From Candolleomyces eurysporus (taxonomy: Eukaryota; Basidiomycota; Agaricomycetes; Agaricales; Psathyrellaceae): DNA of 40,070 bases. Under the pieces are notes generated by a model. It saw only the letters and a program-made list of their open reading frames with translations, made no database searches and was not told the origin of the DNA. The DNA lies in contig JANBPK010001535.1 in assembly GCA_027579435.1 (NCBI GenBank), forward strand, positions 1 through 40,070, in the 5' to 3' direction. Position 1 is the first letter of the stretch. Each line of letters opens with the position of its first letter. Below are positions 10,978 to 22,009 of this stretch, one piece after another. The position numbers were made by a program, and so were the translations under genes.

Positions 10978-13406
10978 TCGGGAACTGTCGGACTGATGGA
11001 GGTTGGCATATCCTGATCAGACAGCATCAGAGAATATCATACACTACCTGGGACATACCAGAATGATATAGTTTGCGAGAGGAGGAAATATTTGTTACGA
11101 TGAACTGCGGAAATCTTGTAAGGTAATTTTTTACTACTTTCACTCCAGTACGGGTGTCAGTATTGGGAGCAATATGCCGTCGTGTTCTTGACCCATTCAA
11201 ATTAGATTGTGAAGCACAATATTTGAACCACACCATGGAACATCCTAAACATAAGCATCCAAGCATCTCTGGCATTGAAAAATTTGTTAATTATAATGGC
11301 TAGCCCAAAAAATAGGTAGGCTCGACAAAAATAAGAAATCAAAGTTAGCTTCATCGATTGAACAATCGATCTCAGAGTAGAGCATTTATTTTGTACCTCG
11401 AACCTAGTCGGCAATCCTGTCAATTAAACCAGTGGAGCTTGAAGGGATGCGACATCGACAGTCAGCGAATCATATTAACAGCCAATCACGTCACATTGTA
11501 CAAGTCCAGGGCTTGGAGAGTCTAATACAATGTGCAGTTGCGATTTGGCAGAATGCCATGGCCAAGTGGCTTAACTAGTAGGTAGCAGAATCATGTAAAC
11601 CCAACCCCTTGGCAACTCCAACAACAATAGAAGAGGTCCTAGTGAAGGAGTTAAACAGATACAAATGAATTCACCGGGACAGGGAGCAGGGTCACTGTAT
11701 ATGAGTACGCGACGAATCCTCATAATTTCCTTCATTCATGAATTCGTTGACATGTGCGGGTTGACCAAAGGCAAGTCCGAGGAGGCGAATGGCGGTGAGT
11801 GCTGACCGGAAGGGGGAGGGTGGGGAAGCCCACGAAACATTCAGTTCCTCAACTCAGGAATTCGTCGACATGTGTGGCCCAGGCTCAAAGCCAAGGCTAA
11901 GCGAGTCGTCCGGTCAAGCACACAGCAGCAAGTACTGAGAGGAAATGCAAGGGTGGGAGCCCTGAAATACTGAGCTCCCAAACATCTGATCCCCGCGCAC
12001 ACCCGAAAGCCCCATAGCTCTGTTGACCCCCTGGAAAAATACGCCCTATCCACTGCTTCTTTCACTCTTCACTGCCAGATCCACCGTCTCTATCCTTGCG
12101 AGTTATTCCTGGTTGTCCAAGGGATTACCAAAGCTTCTTGAGCGTGAGCAGCACCAGGAGGGGCTGTGCCCGCAGTGTCCGTTAGCTTTGAGAGAGTCTT
12201 TGCCAAAACAATCGCTCGGTGGAGGTTCCTGGGAGGGAGTGGGCGTTGCTGTGGCAAATGCCATTGATGAGGTCTCCCTTACCAGAAGAGCCCTTGTCGG
12301 ATGGGGAAGGACCGGGGTTTGAGCTTGAAGGAGACGGGTCAATTTTGCGATTGATGTTTGCTTGGGAGTAAGCAAAGTCGGTTTATTGGAGGGAAGGAGC
12401 GAGTGCGGTCAAGGGCAAAGAGGGATCCTGCAAAGAGAAGCAGGACAAATAAGGCTAGCAGAGGGAGGGGTTCCGGGTGGATACTGGGAGAAGAAGGTGA
12501 AGAGGAAGGTGAAGAGNGGATGGAGAAGAGGGAGAGAGCAAAAATGGGGAAAGGAAGCTGATTGCACCTGTGGACTTGCTACTTCCTTGACCGGGACCTG
12601 CCCCCTCTCACAGCCAGTCCCCTTCAGTCAATGCACAGGCCCTTCCGCTTCCCACTGGAGACACTCTGGGACTTCACAGGAGGGGATATAGATAGCGGCC
12701 TCGCTGATATGCTGCCATCATTGCGACGGGAAACCCAATCCGTATTATTGCACTCTTTTCAGCAAATATTGAAGTCAGGAGGTCTGAAGGAGATATTGAG
12801 ATATGTAAGGTTAACAAGCGCTAGGGTGAAGTGTTATCTCGGATGCTCACCTAGCACTGTCACATCAGCTTTCAACCCCTCGATTTCTCAGTACTCATTC
12901 TGATCTTAACACAGAGCTTGGAGGTTCTGTCTCAATTAGGTAGTGCATGGTTGGTTACTGGAACCCAATTCTCCATGAAATGGCCAAGAAAGTGAGAGTC
13001 AGTTCAGTGAGAAGAGAAGGAGGGAAGACAAGGTGCCAGACTGTTCTTGAACAAGTTGCAGAACTTTGCTCTGAGTCTGGGCCGCCGGTGACCCCACTGG
13101 CAAGCGTTGTCACAGTTACTAAAAGTAGATGCGTTGAAACTCAAAGTTGCGGTTTGTTGTCAACTTACTGACGGTCCATGCAGAGATTCAAAATAGGAGC
13201 TTCATAAAATCTCATTTAAGCTAGACTTTCCAAAGCTTGTTGCAGGTCATCGTTAAACTCACGGTCTGTGCAAAAATCAACACTGGAGCTTCATTGGGGC
13301 GTCGTTAGCTTTGAAATTAGACGCTATCGTAAACTTCTTGGAGTCCGAGCTGCGGGTATTGACTCCGTGAGATATACCAGTTTGAGGTGTCATTAAAGAA
13401 TACTCT
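10978..13406. other. Gene-poor intergenic region with short repeats and a purine-rich tract
   Basis: No gene is recognised. Visible structure: an imperfect direct repeat around GAATTCGTYGACATGTGYGG (about 11738-11758 and 11859-11877); a purine-rich, GAAG-rich tract at about 12380-12560 that includes an N at 12517; and a second imperfect direct repeat of about 45 nt (13168-13212 and 13257-13300) sharing CACGGTC-type and GGAGCTTCAT cores. The open frames look incidental. Confidence 0.45.
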
Positions 13407-13794
13407 CACTGTGTGCATGGTCTAATATTTCTACAAGAAATATTGTAAAAATATGAAAGGAATGTTGGGTATATTTTCTCAATATTTTTCTGTGAAATAT
13501 CTTAGCAATATGAAATTGGAATTTTCTCAATATTTCCAGATGGGATGGACTTAAAATATAAAGAAGGTATGAAATTCAAATGGCTAACATTGTATTATGT
13601 TTTGCCAAATTTTGTTGCCACTTGAATTTCATATTTCCTTCATATTTCAAACCCATCCTACTCAGAAATATTAAGAAATTTTCAATTTCACATTGCTAAG
13701 ATATTTCACAGAAAAATATTTTGAAAATATACAANATATTTCTTTCATATTTCCACAATATTTCTTGTGAAAATATTTGGTCATGCATCCAGTG
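13407..13794. mobile_element. AT-rich foldback (MITE-like) element, 388 bp
   Basis: Almost the whole segment folds back on itself. The left end (CACTGTGTGCATGGTC) matches the reverse complement of the right end (CACTGGATGCATGACC). The arms continue inward for about 180 nt with shared blocks such as ACAAGAAATATTGT, TTTTTCTGTGAAATATCTT and ATGAAATTCAA, around a short loop near 13600. The element is much more AT-rich than its surroundings and encodes nothing. The CACTG ends recall CACTA-type termini, but the 3 bp on either side (TCT and TTA) are not a target duplication, so the superfamily is open. One N is at 13735. Confidence 0.75.
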
Positions 13795-14335
13795 TTAGGG
13801 ACTTGCCCTACTGCTCTAGCACTGAATATACTCAATTAATGTGAGGCCACGCAAGAGGGTAGGTACCTTTAGTGCCTAGGAAACCACCTCTGTTGCTTTA
13901 GTAGTGAAATTGAGCCTTTCAGCTGCAGGGTAGGCCGTTTGATCTGAAGCGGCGCCAACCGGCTAGCTTACTAAACCCTAATCTCGGGTATATGGCAGGC
14001 ACGCCTCTAAGTCGGCAGTCCTCGAGTAGACTCCAACTCTCATGAACCCAAGAGTAGTGTACTCTTACTTTATCCTTTGCACTGCACAAGTTATCTCAAT
14101 ACTGGAAGGGTTTTGTAACTTAGAGATTAAATAGACACAACCGCTAATTGAATGATGAACGATATATTCAATAAAAGTGGTATTTATTCGCGAAAAAGCG
14201 AACACAGTCATATCACCGTCACTTTCTATCTCGCCCTCGGAAGCCCGCAAAATGCCTTGGTTCCTGCTGTGCGAAGCATCGGCCGCTTGCCACAGGTGAA
14301 TAGCTATCATACCTGACCCACACATCAGTCCAGAT
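13793..14335. mobile_element. Possible solo LTR
   Basis: Non-coding segment opening with TGTTAGGGACTTGCCC, containing AATAAA (about 14171) and followed by CCTGACCCACACA near 14312-14324. Composition and layout resemble the LTR of a fungal retrotransposon. No second LTR, primer-binding site, polymerase gene or clear target duplication was found, so this is weak. Confidence 0.2.
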
Positions 14336-14446
14336 ATACAGCAAAGAGCGATGGAATGTTGTCTCAAGGGTACCAAAGAAGGTGAGCACCTCCCACTTGT
14401 TCTACTGCTTTATGACCTACACCTTTTAATCTTTTTAACTTTCAAG

Positions 14447-15866
14447 GACTGTGGATTCTTGGTGGGTTTAGCAATTGAGTGTGTTGGCTTCACTCTGGCC
14501 TTTGTTTCAATGGATGAGCTTTTCCTGGTGAGATTGCCATTGATAATTTGAACATGTTGTCTCTAACTAAAATATATTTAAGCCTGTATGGGGACTGTTC
14601 CAGGAGGATCTTGACCCCCATCTTCCATATGTGTATACAGAGTTCACTGCCTTTCTGAAGGGAGTTGCGGATTGGATCAAGGAGCAAAAGAAGGAGAGTG
14701 ATTGGAAAGGATTTGCATCAACTGCAATTTGGAATGCTTGTACTGTCTGGCTTGGTGTGGGGGCATATACCATAAATGAAATTCTCTTCTATGCAGGTAA
14801 GTGATCATATCTTTTAGTATGGCAAAGGATGATTGAAGCTGTAGCATTCTTTAACTTGCAGGGATCCCTGCATGTATTCATGAATTTGAACTGTTTGATT
14901 GTGCCTCCCATGTAGCACATCTATGTGATGCATTTTGGGTTCTCATGCATCAAGCAGAGCAGAAACTACCGCGTGCTTTTAATTCTCAATCTCCCACATG
15001 ACTAACTGTGAACTTATTCTTCCTATTTACAATAGTGGTCTTCTTTGGCCTGCATGGGATGAAGGTCTTCTTGCACCTAACACTGCTCAACATGAGGCCT
15101 ATCCTAATACCATGCTGTGCATTCATGGTAAGGACAAGATTTTCTTGCCTTCACGCCTTGTCAAGCTTGCGTGTCTTCACAATGTAAGTCCCAACCCCAT
15201 AGTCTATGCATCATTCTCTCAACCCCAGGGTGATAGGATAATGTCAGTGCCCTGACTGCTCTATGTGAATCCCACGATTGTGTTTGGTTCAGGTCTGAGT
15301 GGTCAGAGTTCTTTCCTGATCCATTTGAGCCAGCATATCTTTGTCCCGCTTTCCAAGTGCAAGGAAAAGATTACTTGGGGCACCTCATTTTTGGTTCAGA
15401 GTGGTGGTTGAAGATTCAAGACAAATATGGATTCCCTGCTCCCTCCAAAGAAGACTCATGGTCAATTCTCTTCCATGATTTGCCTCCTCAGCCTCATGAT
15501 CCTGGTGAGTATTGTCATTCTTGGACTTGGATGATTGACCTCACTTGCTTGATAGATGAGCCTCATTCTCCAGGAACCTATGTCCATCAATCTGAATATA
15601 TGGAGGTGCTGTTTTCAAACCTGCAAGACCAAACAGATCACTGCCTCTTCCATCCCTTTGCATATTCAACATCAGAGAAAGGTGTGCTGTGGTCAATGAT
15701 TGCCTTATATCCAGCAGAAAGGTCTATGGCAGGTGCCAAGTATGTCTTTGTCAGCAGAAACAGAAAAGACAAAATGTCCCACCGATCGCTCACTGCCTGT
15801 TTTGGAATCCCAAGCCACACTTCCAATTTTGGAATATACTGCAATGATCTCATTGAATGCACATAA
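14447..15866 (+). CDS. Unrecognised multi-exon gene or remnant, tryptophan-rich
   Basis: Several coding-like segments have plausible intron borders. One is around 14585-14796 (DPHLPYVYTEFTAFLKGVAD, then DWKGFASTAIWNACTVWLGV), followed by a clear intron of about 65 nt (14797-14862, GTAAGT to TTGCAG). Next comes an exon with GIPACIHEFELFDCASHVAH, then about 15010-15183 (GLLWPAWDEGLLAPNTAQHE), and a long last exon ending at a TAA at 15864-15866 (GKDYLGHLIFGSEWWLKIQD, SWTWMIDLTCLIDEPHSPG, GVLWSMIALYPAERSMAG). The segments do not join into one clean frame in my hands (there is a stop near 15000), so it may be decayed. GC content is lower than in the conserved genes. I cannot assign a family or function. 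Confidence 0.35.
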
Positions 15867-16044
15867 CTCAAGCATCTACCTTTGTAATAATGGTCTCCTT
15901 TGGACTGCAGAAACACCTACATACAACCAAGATATCACAAGTCCCAAGTATGATGGTGTGGCTTCTATATCTGGCTGTTGGGCTTCAATAGTCCTAAAAG
16001 GGAAGGACCTTTAGCTGAGGCTTGGAGAAGCAAGGCTGAATGAG

Positions 16045-16193
16045 GATGTACCACTCATAACATGTACTGCCCACAACATGTATGCCTTATGAACATGTAC
16101 CACTCATAAAACATGTACCATTTGCCAACATGTACCACTTCTGAGAACATGTAGCTTGCAAACGTGTATCCAAAACACAACCTGTACCAAAGA
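16045..16193. repeat. Degenerate minisatellite, AACATGTACC core
   Basis: About eight imperfect units of 17-19 nt, each built on AACATGTACC or a close variant (ACATGTACCACTCATAA is the fullest form), run from 16045 to 16193. Single cores recur further on (about 16309, 16898 and 16915). Seen directly; it lies in a non-coding stretch. Confidence 0.7.
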
Positions 16194-16254
16194 ATAGCTG
16201 ATGTTTCAATGTGTACTCATTTTGATCAGATTTTGATCAATGTGACCTAGGATT

Positions 16255-16301
16255 GACTTTTTCCCCAATATACATATGGCGTGTATATTGGGGAAAAAGT
16301 C
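16255..16301. repeat. Perfect palindrome, 20 nt arms and 7 nt loop
   Basis: 16255-16274 (starts GACTTTTTCCCC, ends ATATACA) is the exact reverse complement of 16282-16301, with the loop TATGGCG. A related single arm (GACTTTTCCCCCAGTATGTACGCC) occurs in direct orientation at about 16968-16991. The two may mark the ends of an insertion of roughly 0.7 kb, or they may be a dispersed repeat. Confidence 0.75.
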
Positions 16302-17116
16302 ATTTTCGGTACATGTTTGATAGAAACATGAGATTTGAGCGCACGCTGTTCAAACTCACAGGAAAGTGGTACATATTTTGGGTGCATGTTTGGGTTGGTA
16401 CATCCTGCGGAGTTGTCCCATTTAGGATGGCCGGCTAATGGGACGCTCGGCAAGTTGGCAAATCTTACCGCTATCTCCGAGTCTAGCTTCCACTCCCATC
16501 CGACCTCTGTACTGCAAGTAACTGTATTTAGTCAGAGTTCCATCATTCAGGAATGAGGAAGTCTCTCTCTTGGTTGCTAGTAGTTGTACACTGCCAGCAG
16601 TAGCTGGCCACAGTATTGGAAGCCAGGAAAGCAGTCCAACCCCTTCTGACTGAGATGGTACCTTCCACAGAGCTCAGGGCAACCATTTCCTACAAACAGT
16701 GGTTATATTTGCTACATACTTGGCTGCTAAATGAGTGCCAAGAAGCTATTTCGCACATTAAATGAGACCATAAGGCATACACATAAAATCTATGGCAGGT
16801 TGAACATGGAATGCCCAAGCTCCTGATATTGCCGAACCTTGCTGATTTCCTGCCTGGAGTAATTCTAAGAAATTAGCAGAAAATTGAATATTTTGGAGAA
16901 CATGTATCAAAATCGAACATGTCCCAAGGTGTGAAGATGTACGCAAATCGGGTTAAAAACAGCCTGACTTTTCCCCCAGTATGTACGCCATAACGCCATA
17001 CGCGAGCAGGCACACGTGGTGGGAAAGAGGTTTATCAGCACGCCTGTCTTGTGTTATAACAGGGCCCTCATTCAAATATTCATCCACCATACCCACTGCT
17101 TTTCAAAGCTGTTGTA
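16302..17116. other. Non-coding region upstream of GRDP copy A
   Basis: No gene is seen. It holds scattered ACATGT cores and the direct-repeat arm at 16968-16991. From about 17017 it has sequence homologous to the far promoter of copy C (GTGGGAAAGAG, CATCCACCA, TTCAAAGCTG). Confidence 0.5.
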
Positions 17117-17505
17117 CAGCAAGCGACGAAACAATAGACCCACTTTACAGAAATCACCGTAGTTGATCTTGTTTAGTTGTGGAGCTGTACAAAGCAAACT
17201 ATGCCCGATTCAGTGAACCGCCAACCAGCAGCGCATCTCAGTCAGTAACAACCACCAACCAGCAGTGGGTCCATTCTCAACCACCAGCAGCTCAGCATCG
17301 TCGCCGGATCCAAGCAATCTGCTTCTCCCATAGCTAGGGATAGGATAGATTTTAATTAGGTGCGAGGTGCGTGTTCAATATTAATTTTTGGAAATATGGC
17401 GACGATTGCGCAGCCTACTGAATTAGGCATAGTTTTGTTTGTATGGTAAATAAGATCAACTACAGTGATTTCCGTGAAGTCGGTCTATCGTTTGGTCGCT
17501 TGCTG
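17117..17505. mobile_element. 389 bp MITE (Tc1/mariner-like ends, TA target duplication) in the copy A promoter
   Basis: The ends are inverted repeats: CAGCAAGCGACGAAACAATAG at the left and the reverse complement of CAGCAAGCGACCAAACGATAG at the right. The match continues for about 55 nt through AAATCAC-GTAGTTGATCTT, then with gaps to about 100 nt (AACTATGCC, ATTCAGT). TA dinucleotides flank it (17115-17116 and 17506-17507). The paralogous promoter of copy C lacks it and reads TTCAAAGCTG-TA-AATGAGCTGTAGAC around 29972, the empty site. No coding capacity, so any movement would depend on a transposase encoded elsewhere. Confidence 0.8.
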
Positions 17506-17509
17506 TAAT

Positions 17510-17664
17510 GGGCTGTAAACAAGACAACAGGTACAAGCTGCTTCCGATCCGAGCATTTGTAACGCCATCTGACCAGTGACTTGCCATATCCAGCCCGTGG
17601 CAACTACCATTCTCCATATATTCTGAAGTACGGCTGAAGAGCGGACGCTGAGTGTCCAACAGCC
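17510..17664 (+). promoter_or_regulatory. Proximal promoter of GRDP copy A
   Basis: The segment is homologous to the copy C promoter (shared GCCATCTGACCA and GACTTGCCATATCCAG). Where C has TATATAAG, A has only CATATATT (about 17615-17622), so its TATA element looks weakened. The MITE ends just upstream at 17505. Confidence 0.45.
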
Positions 17665-20600
17665 ATGGCTACTAGCACCACCGCAGCAGAACAGCTTCCA
17701 GCCTACAGTGTTACCGCCCAGCCAGCCTTCACTCCAGCGAAGGGCGGCGGCGACGCACTTTTGCCCCAGTATACCTTTCCAACGAGGTTCAAGATTGGAG
17801 TGGTCTTCACTGATGGGCTTTTGGTCAACATCGACCAGATAAAGGGGCACTTGGCACTACTCAACGCATTCGCGAACTTGAAGGCCGAAGTGGAAGATTT
17901 ACCATCGGGCAGCATTCACGATATGCCGGGGGATCGAGAGAGGAAATGGGCTTGGTTTGTTGGCTTGGCAGCTGAGCGGTACGCACGGTCCCCTGCATGA
18001 TATGACTGAATGCTAATAGATATCGAATAGTTTCGACATATGGACTCGCTCTCTGCAATCCAAGGACGCGCTGCAGCCCGTAGAAGATACCCTTCCGCCA
18101 CTGGACGTTCTCATGGTAAGGACTGCCGTCGTCGTTACTTTCGTCTGCCCTGATAAGCATCACTCAGGTTTGGCACTCTTACATGCTGAATCCTCGGTAA
18201 ATTTATCCTTCTCCCAGCAATTGATTTCGATATTTATATTTGTGGTCAGCTGGTACACCGAAGACGGCCAACGAATTCTGGCATGCAAACCTCTCATTGA
18301 ACTCGGCCAGACGCTTGGCAAGGAACTGGTAAGCACATTCCCTACTTGGGCACCCCAATATCAGTTCACTCTGCCCCAGCTGCGTTTGCCCGCTCTATTA
18401 GACTCTNCCCCCAACTGAAGCGAGAGTCAACACGTTCTACACTCGAGTCGGCCTTCCCTTCGACCCCTTCCAAGCAGCTTCTGTGAACTTGACGAAGAAG
18501 ATCTCGTGCCCCAAATGCCGCGCTAGCGTTGTTGTCCGTACGTATCGTCCGTTCAGCTCCAAGTGGGACGCTTTAAACTGAAATTTCTGCTTCGCGCTCA
18601 GCTTACATGAATGATTCTGGATCGGGATACCTGCAGGCCGGTTTCTCCGCCTCATGTCCGCTGAGCGGGTGTCCACTTATCACGAAAGAAACGCTTTGTG
18701 CAAGGAAGCTTGCGGAGAACTTGTCGCGTCAGGGTATGGCGCCTGATTCGTACCTTCCGTGCGTCGTTTCGTTGTCCGTCCCCTACCCTATTCTATCTCA
18801 CCCCATCCTCATTCATTCAACTCAACTTCATGGCTTTTTAGAGGCACCTTCTTCACCGAATATCAGGTTGCGCACCTGAAAGCTGGAATGGAGCTCCTCA
18901 CCAAGATGAGGCAGAAGTACAATGTCTCGACGAAAAGCCAAACGCAGTCTGAATCGACAGTCAATGAGGAGTTGTGCTTGAGTATCTTGCAAGGGGCGAA
19001 CTTCAAGTTGGATGAGATTAGAGGTCACCTCGGGAGGTGTAAGCAGTGAGTATCCAACTTCTCTTATCTGTGGCCTTGGCCAGATTCTGTTCTGTTGAGG
19101 TTTCTACTTTCCTTTCGGTTTCGTTATCTTTTCTCAGTGTAGTGGTTGGCTTCTCTCCTTCTTGTTTGCACTCCCGAACCCCCTTATGTGCGAGCTGCAT
19201 TTTGCTATCGCACTTCGTCCGACCATCCCAATATCTTAGCTCTCAGCTCCTACTTAAACTACTTGATCGCTCAGTCCAGCTACGTGTGATAGCATACTGA
19301 CAGACGTCCTCTCTTTCCATGTAGGCTAGGAAGAATCATGAGCGCCCATTCGACTCCAATGATCTATTCCGTTGAGTTGGTCGGTGCAGTAGGTCTCTTC
19401 GTCTCCTCCCGTCCATTCAAGTCGTTAAATCGACTGATTCCCCACCTGTTGCTTCCGTAGGTCCTCCGCCAAGGCAGCTTCGTACAGAAGATGGCGCACC
19501 TGGATTGGACGAAGCCGGGATTCTTCGATCGGCTTGAAGATGAAATCGTGCTGCAACATGCGATTGCAAGGTATCACGCGTACGTGTCTATATGCATTTC
19601 GACCATTTCCTTNCCCCCCCCTCCCTCTCTCCCCCATTCCCCATGCGCAATTCACTTCTTCGAACTAACAAGATGATGGTTACTTGGTAACAGATTCCTC
19701 GATTTGATGTTCTCTTCCCCTGCGTCGTTCTTCGTGCCCACCCTAGATATCGACCTCGTTTGGCATACGCACCAGCTGATGAATGCAAAGTATGAGGCGG
19801 ATTGTAAACGATATGTTTGGAGGTTTATTGATCAGTACGTATTGTCTTTCTGTTTCTTATCCCTATAGTGTCATTCGCCGTTCTACGAACTCTCGTCGTC
19901 TATCTCCGTGTCCTTCTGTCGACATTTCCCCTTACGCACGCTCGTGCAGGTGCTGACCCATGTTCTGTTTTTCAGTGACGACAAGGTCGACGGTGTGAAA
20001 TTATCCTCGGCATTTGATTTGACATGTCGAGCTTGGAAGGTCCGTTAACTCTCGGTAAACCCCAGTTTCCGAATTACGACTCATACTCCCATCCGATGAA
20101 CTCTTAGGACCGTTTCAACACTCCTTACACCCACTGCGGTTGCCCGCTACCGGGTGACACCATTGGCCAACGTCTCTCCCGCTTCCTCTCAAACACCCAG
20201 TCTCAACTCTCCCCTCCAGGCACTCGACAGGACATGCTAGCGGCCACACACGCCAGCGAGCACAACGCCGTCATATTTACAAGTCGGAATATGAAAGCTC
20301 TCGAAATGGCCAAAAAGAAGCACCGCGAACAGGCGAGGAGGATGGAGAGGAGGGTCGAAAGAGAGCGCGCGAAGGAACTCAAAGCGATTGAGAAAGGACT
20401 CTCCAAAGAGGAACGTCAAAGACGAGAGAGGGAAAGGGAAAGGGACGCGTATTATTGCGAGGATGGAATGCCGTTCATTATGCCTGTACCGCTCTACTAC
20501 GGAGGCGGCTACGCCGGCGGGTGTGTGTCTACAACCCATGGCGTTGTTGACCACGGAGGTGCATGTGGCAATGGAAGTGGTGCGTGTAGTGGTGGAGGGT

Positions 20601-20722
20601 GTAGCTCGGGTGGATGCGGGAGTGGTGGTTGCGGTGGCGGTTGTCGAGGCGGAGGGTGCGGTGGTGGTGATGGTGGTGGTGGATGTGGTGGTGGATGTGG
20701 TGGTGGATGCGGTGGGGGTTAG
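17665..20722 (+). CDS. GRDP-like (DUF1399) protein with Gly/Cys-rich tail, copy A
   Basis: Exons: 17665-17978, 18031-18115, 18168-18196, 18250-18328, 18380-18537, 18602-18758, 18842-19045, 19325-19388, 19461-19579, 19694-19834, 19976-20039, 20108-20722. Omitting the N at 18407, this gives 675 aa with an open frame. A first motif, LDVLMVWHSYMLNPRWY, has Trp-His at 135-136. A Cys cluster follows (C212, C215 in ISCPKCR; C240, C245 in ASCPLSGCP), possibly metal-binding. The second motif is LDIDLVWHTHQLMNAKY (Trp-His 426-427), with an FIDHDD end. These repeated Asp-Leu-x-Trp-His motifs are the signature of GRDP-like proteins (Pfam DUF1399 group). After THCGCPLPG come an ATHASEHN motif, a highly charged coiled segment and, from about residue 604, a Gly/Cys tail of repeated GGC. 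No signal peptide or membrane segment is seen. Plant GRDPs are linked to stress and hormone responses; no role is established here. Confidence 0.85.
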
Positions 20723-22009
20723 GTCAAGTTGCGCGTTCCCATTTGTGCTGGGCTGGTCACTTGTTTCTTCTGCCGTTACCCCCGCTTGGCTTTATGTACT
20801 CCGGTAGAACTTGTTGGTCGTGTCACCTGTTAGCGATTGCTTCGCTCCTACGAAATGAATAGAGAATAATGTACAACTGAATTTGACAATCGTCGATTCT
20901 GTATTGACCGGATTTCACTCTGAGCTTTGTGTGACCAGCGCACGGACACATGTCCTTGGTGTAGACTTGGAAAAGTGATGCAACGCATGGCGCAGGGGTA
21001 GGCAAGTGGTCATCAATTCAACTACTTTGCAAGTTGTTTGTCAGCCCCTCAACTAAGATCTTCCAAAACCTCTTAACTTACTCGACCACCTCATCGACAT
21101 CACTCTTTGGGCCAATAGAAACTCCTGTATAATCTAGAGAACCCAAGGAAGCTCATTCATACCCGCGCCGGATTCTCTCTTGGGCGACCTGTAGGAAGGG
21201 GCTGAAATAACCTGCCGAAGCATTTGCGTGATCGCCAATCCCCGCCGCCGGCCCTGTTGCTCTCGGGTTCCCCGCCGGTCAGTTCCCAGTGTTTGACGGT
21301 ATAAGGATGATGGGACGGTTTGAGCACCCAGATCTTTCCTCCTCATAAGACTGTGCTTTCCTACTGCTCTAATATTTGTGGAACAAGAAGCATGTGTCGT
21401 GAATGGATTCAATGCACTCCATCATGCATATGGAAACTCTGGTCCTAGGTATGACTGCGCCTATCTTGTTGAAGATGAATCAATGTCTGGGTTCCGTGGC
21501 TTGAGTATAGTGCGGGTCAGGGCACGGCCGGGGAGAGCCTTGTCAGCATGTCTTTGGTTTTGCATTGGCGTCCACCCTACCTCTCGTCCTTAACCCGAGG
21601 GACTTCTTACTGCCCACAAACCTATCATGACCTCTGAGCGTCTGGTATGTTACAATCTAGGTGTGAGAAGCTCAAAAACGGTCAAATGAGCTTGCCAAAT
21701 GGCTATGGGGCGCTATGCCAGGCTGCCAAAACCATGGTAGGAGGCTTCGCCAGCGGACTTTCGGCCAATTTGTGAGCACGTTCGAGGCAATTGTGTGCCC
21801 CTTGACGTTTTATTGATCTTGAGCATCTAGTTAAATGGGGTAGGATCTGGTGGACGAAGATCGAATACCCGCAAAAGCTTCCCTAGCACCGTTGTTGCCT
21901 TCAAGTTGTTGGTGCGTATGCAACTTTAACTTTGATCTGACCCAGTCATCACGTTCTAACTCCTCTATAGTATGTTAATCAAAATTAACCTAACATTCTT
22001 GTGTGCGAA
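20723..22009. other. 3' flank of copy A and non-coding region
   Basis: 20800-21130 is homologous to the 3' flank of copy C (33190-33470): TTAGCGATTGCT, GCAAGTGGTCAT and CACTCTTTGGGCCAA are shared. 21134-22009 has no recognised gene; the short + frame at 21378-21593 shows no motif I can name. Confidence 0.55.

Noticed and set aside
13793..14335. Full LTR retrotransposon
   Set aside because: No second LTR, primer-binding site or polymerase text nearby; kept only as a weak possible solo LTR.
16045..16193. CRISPR array
   Set aside because: Units are short, degenerate and have no unique spacers; the host is a eukaryote.
20580..20715. Tandem GGTGGT repeats as a telomere-like or microsatellite locus
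   Set aside because: The repeats stay in frame, end in a stop codon and are shared in protein form by three paralogues, so they are coding.
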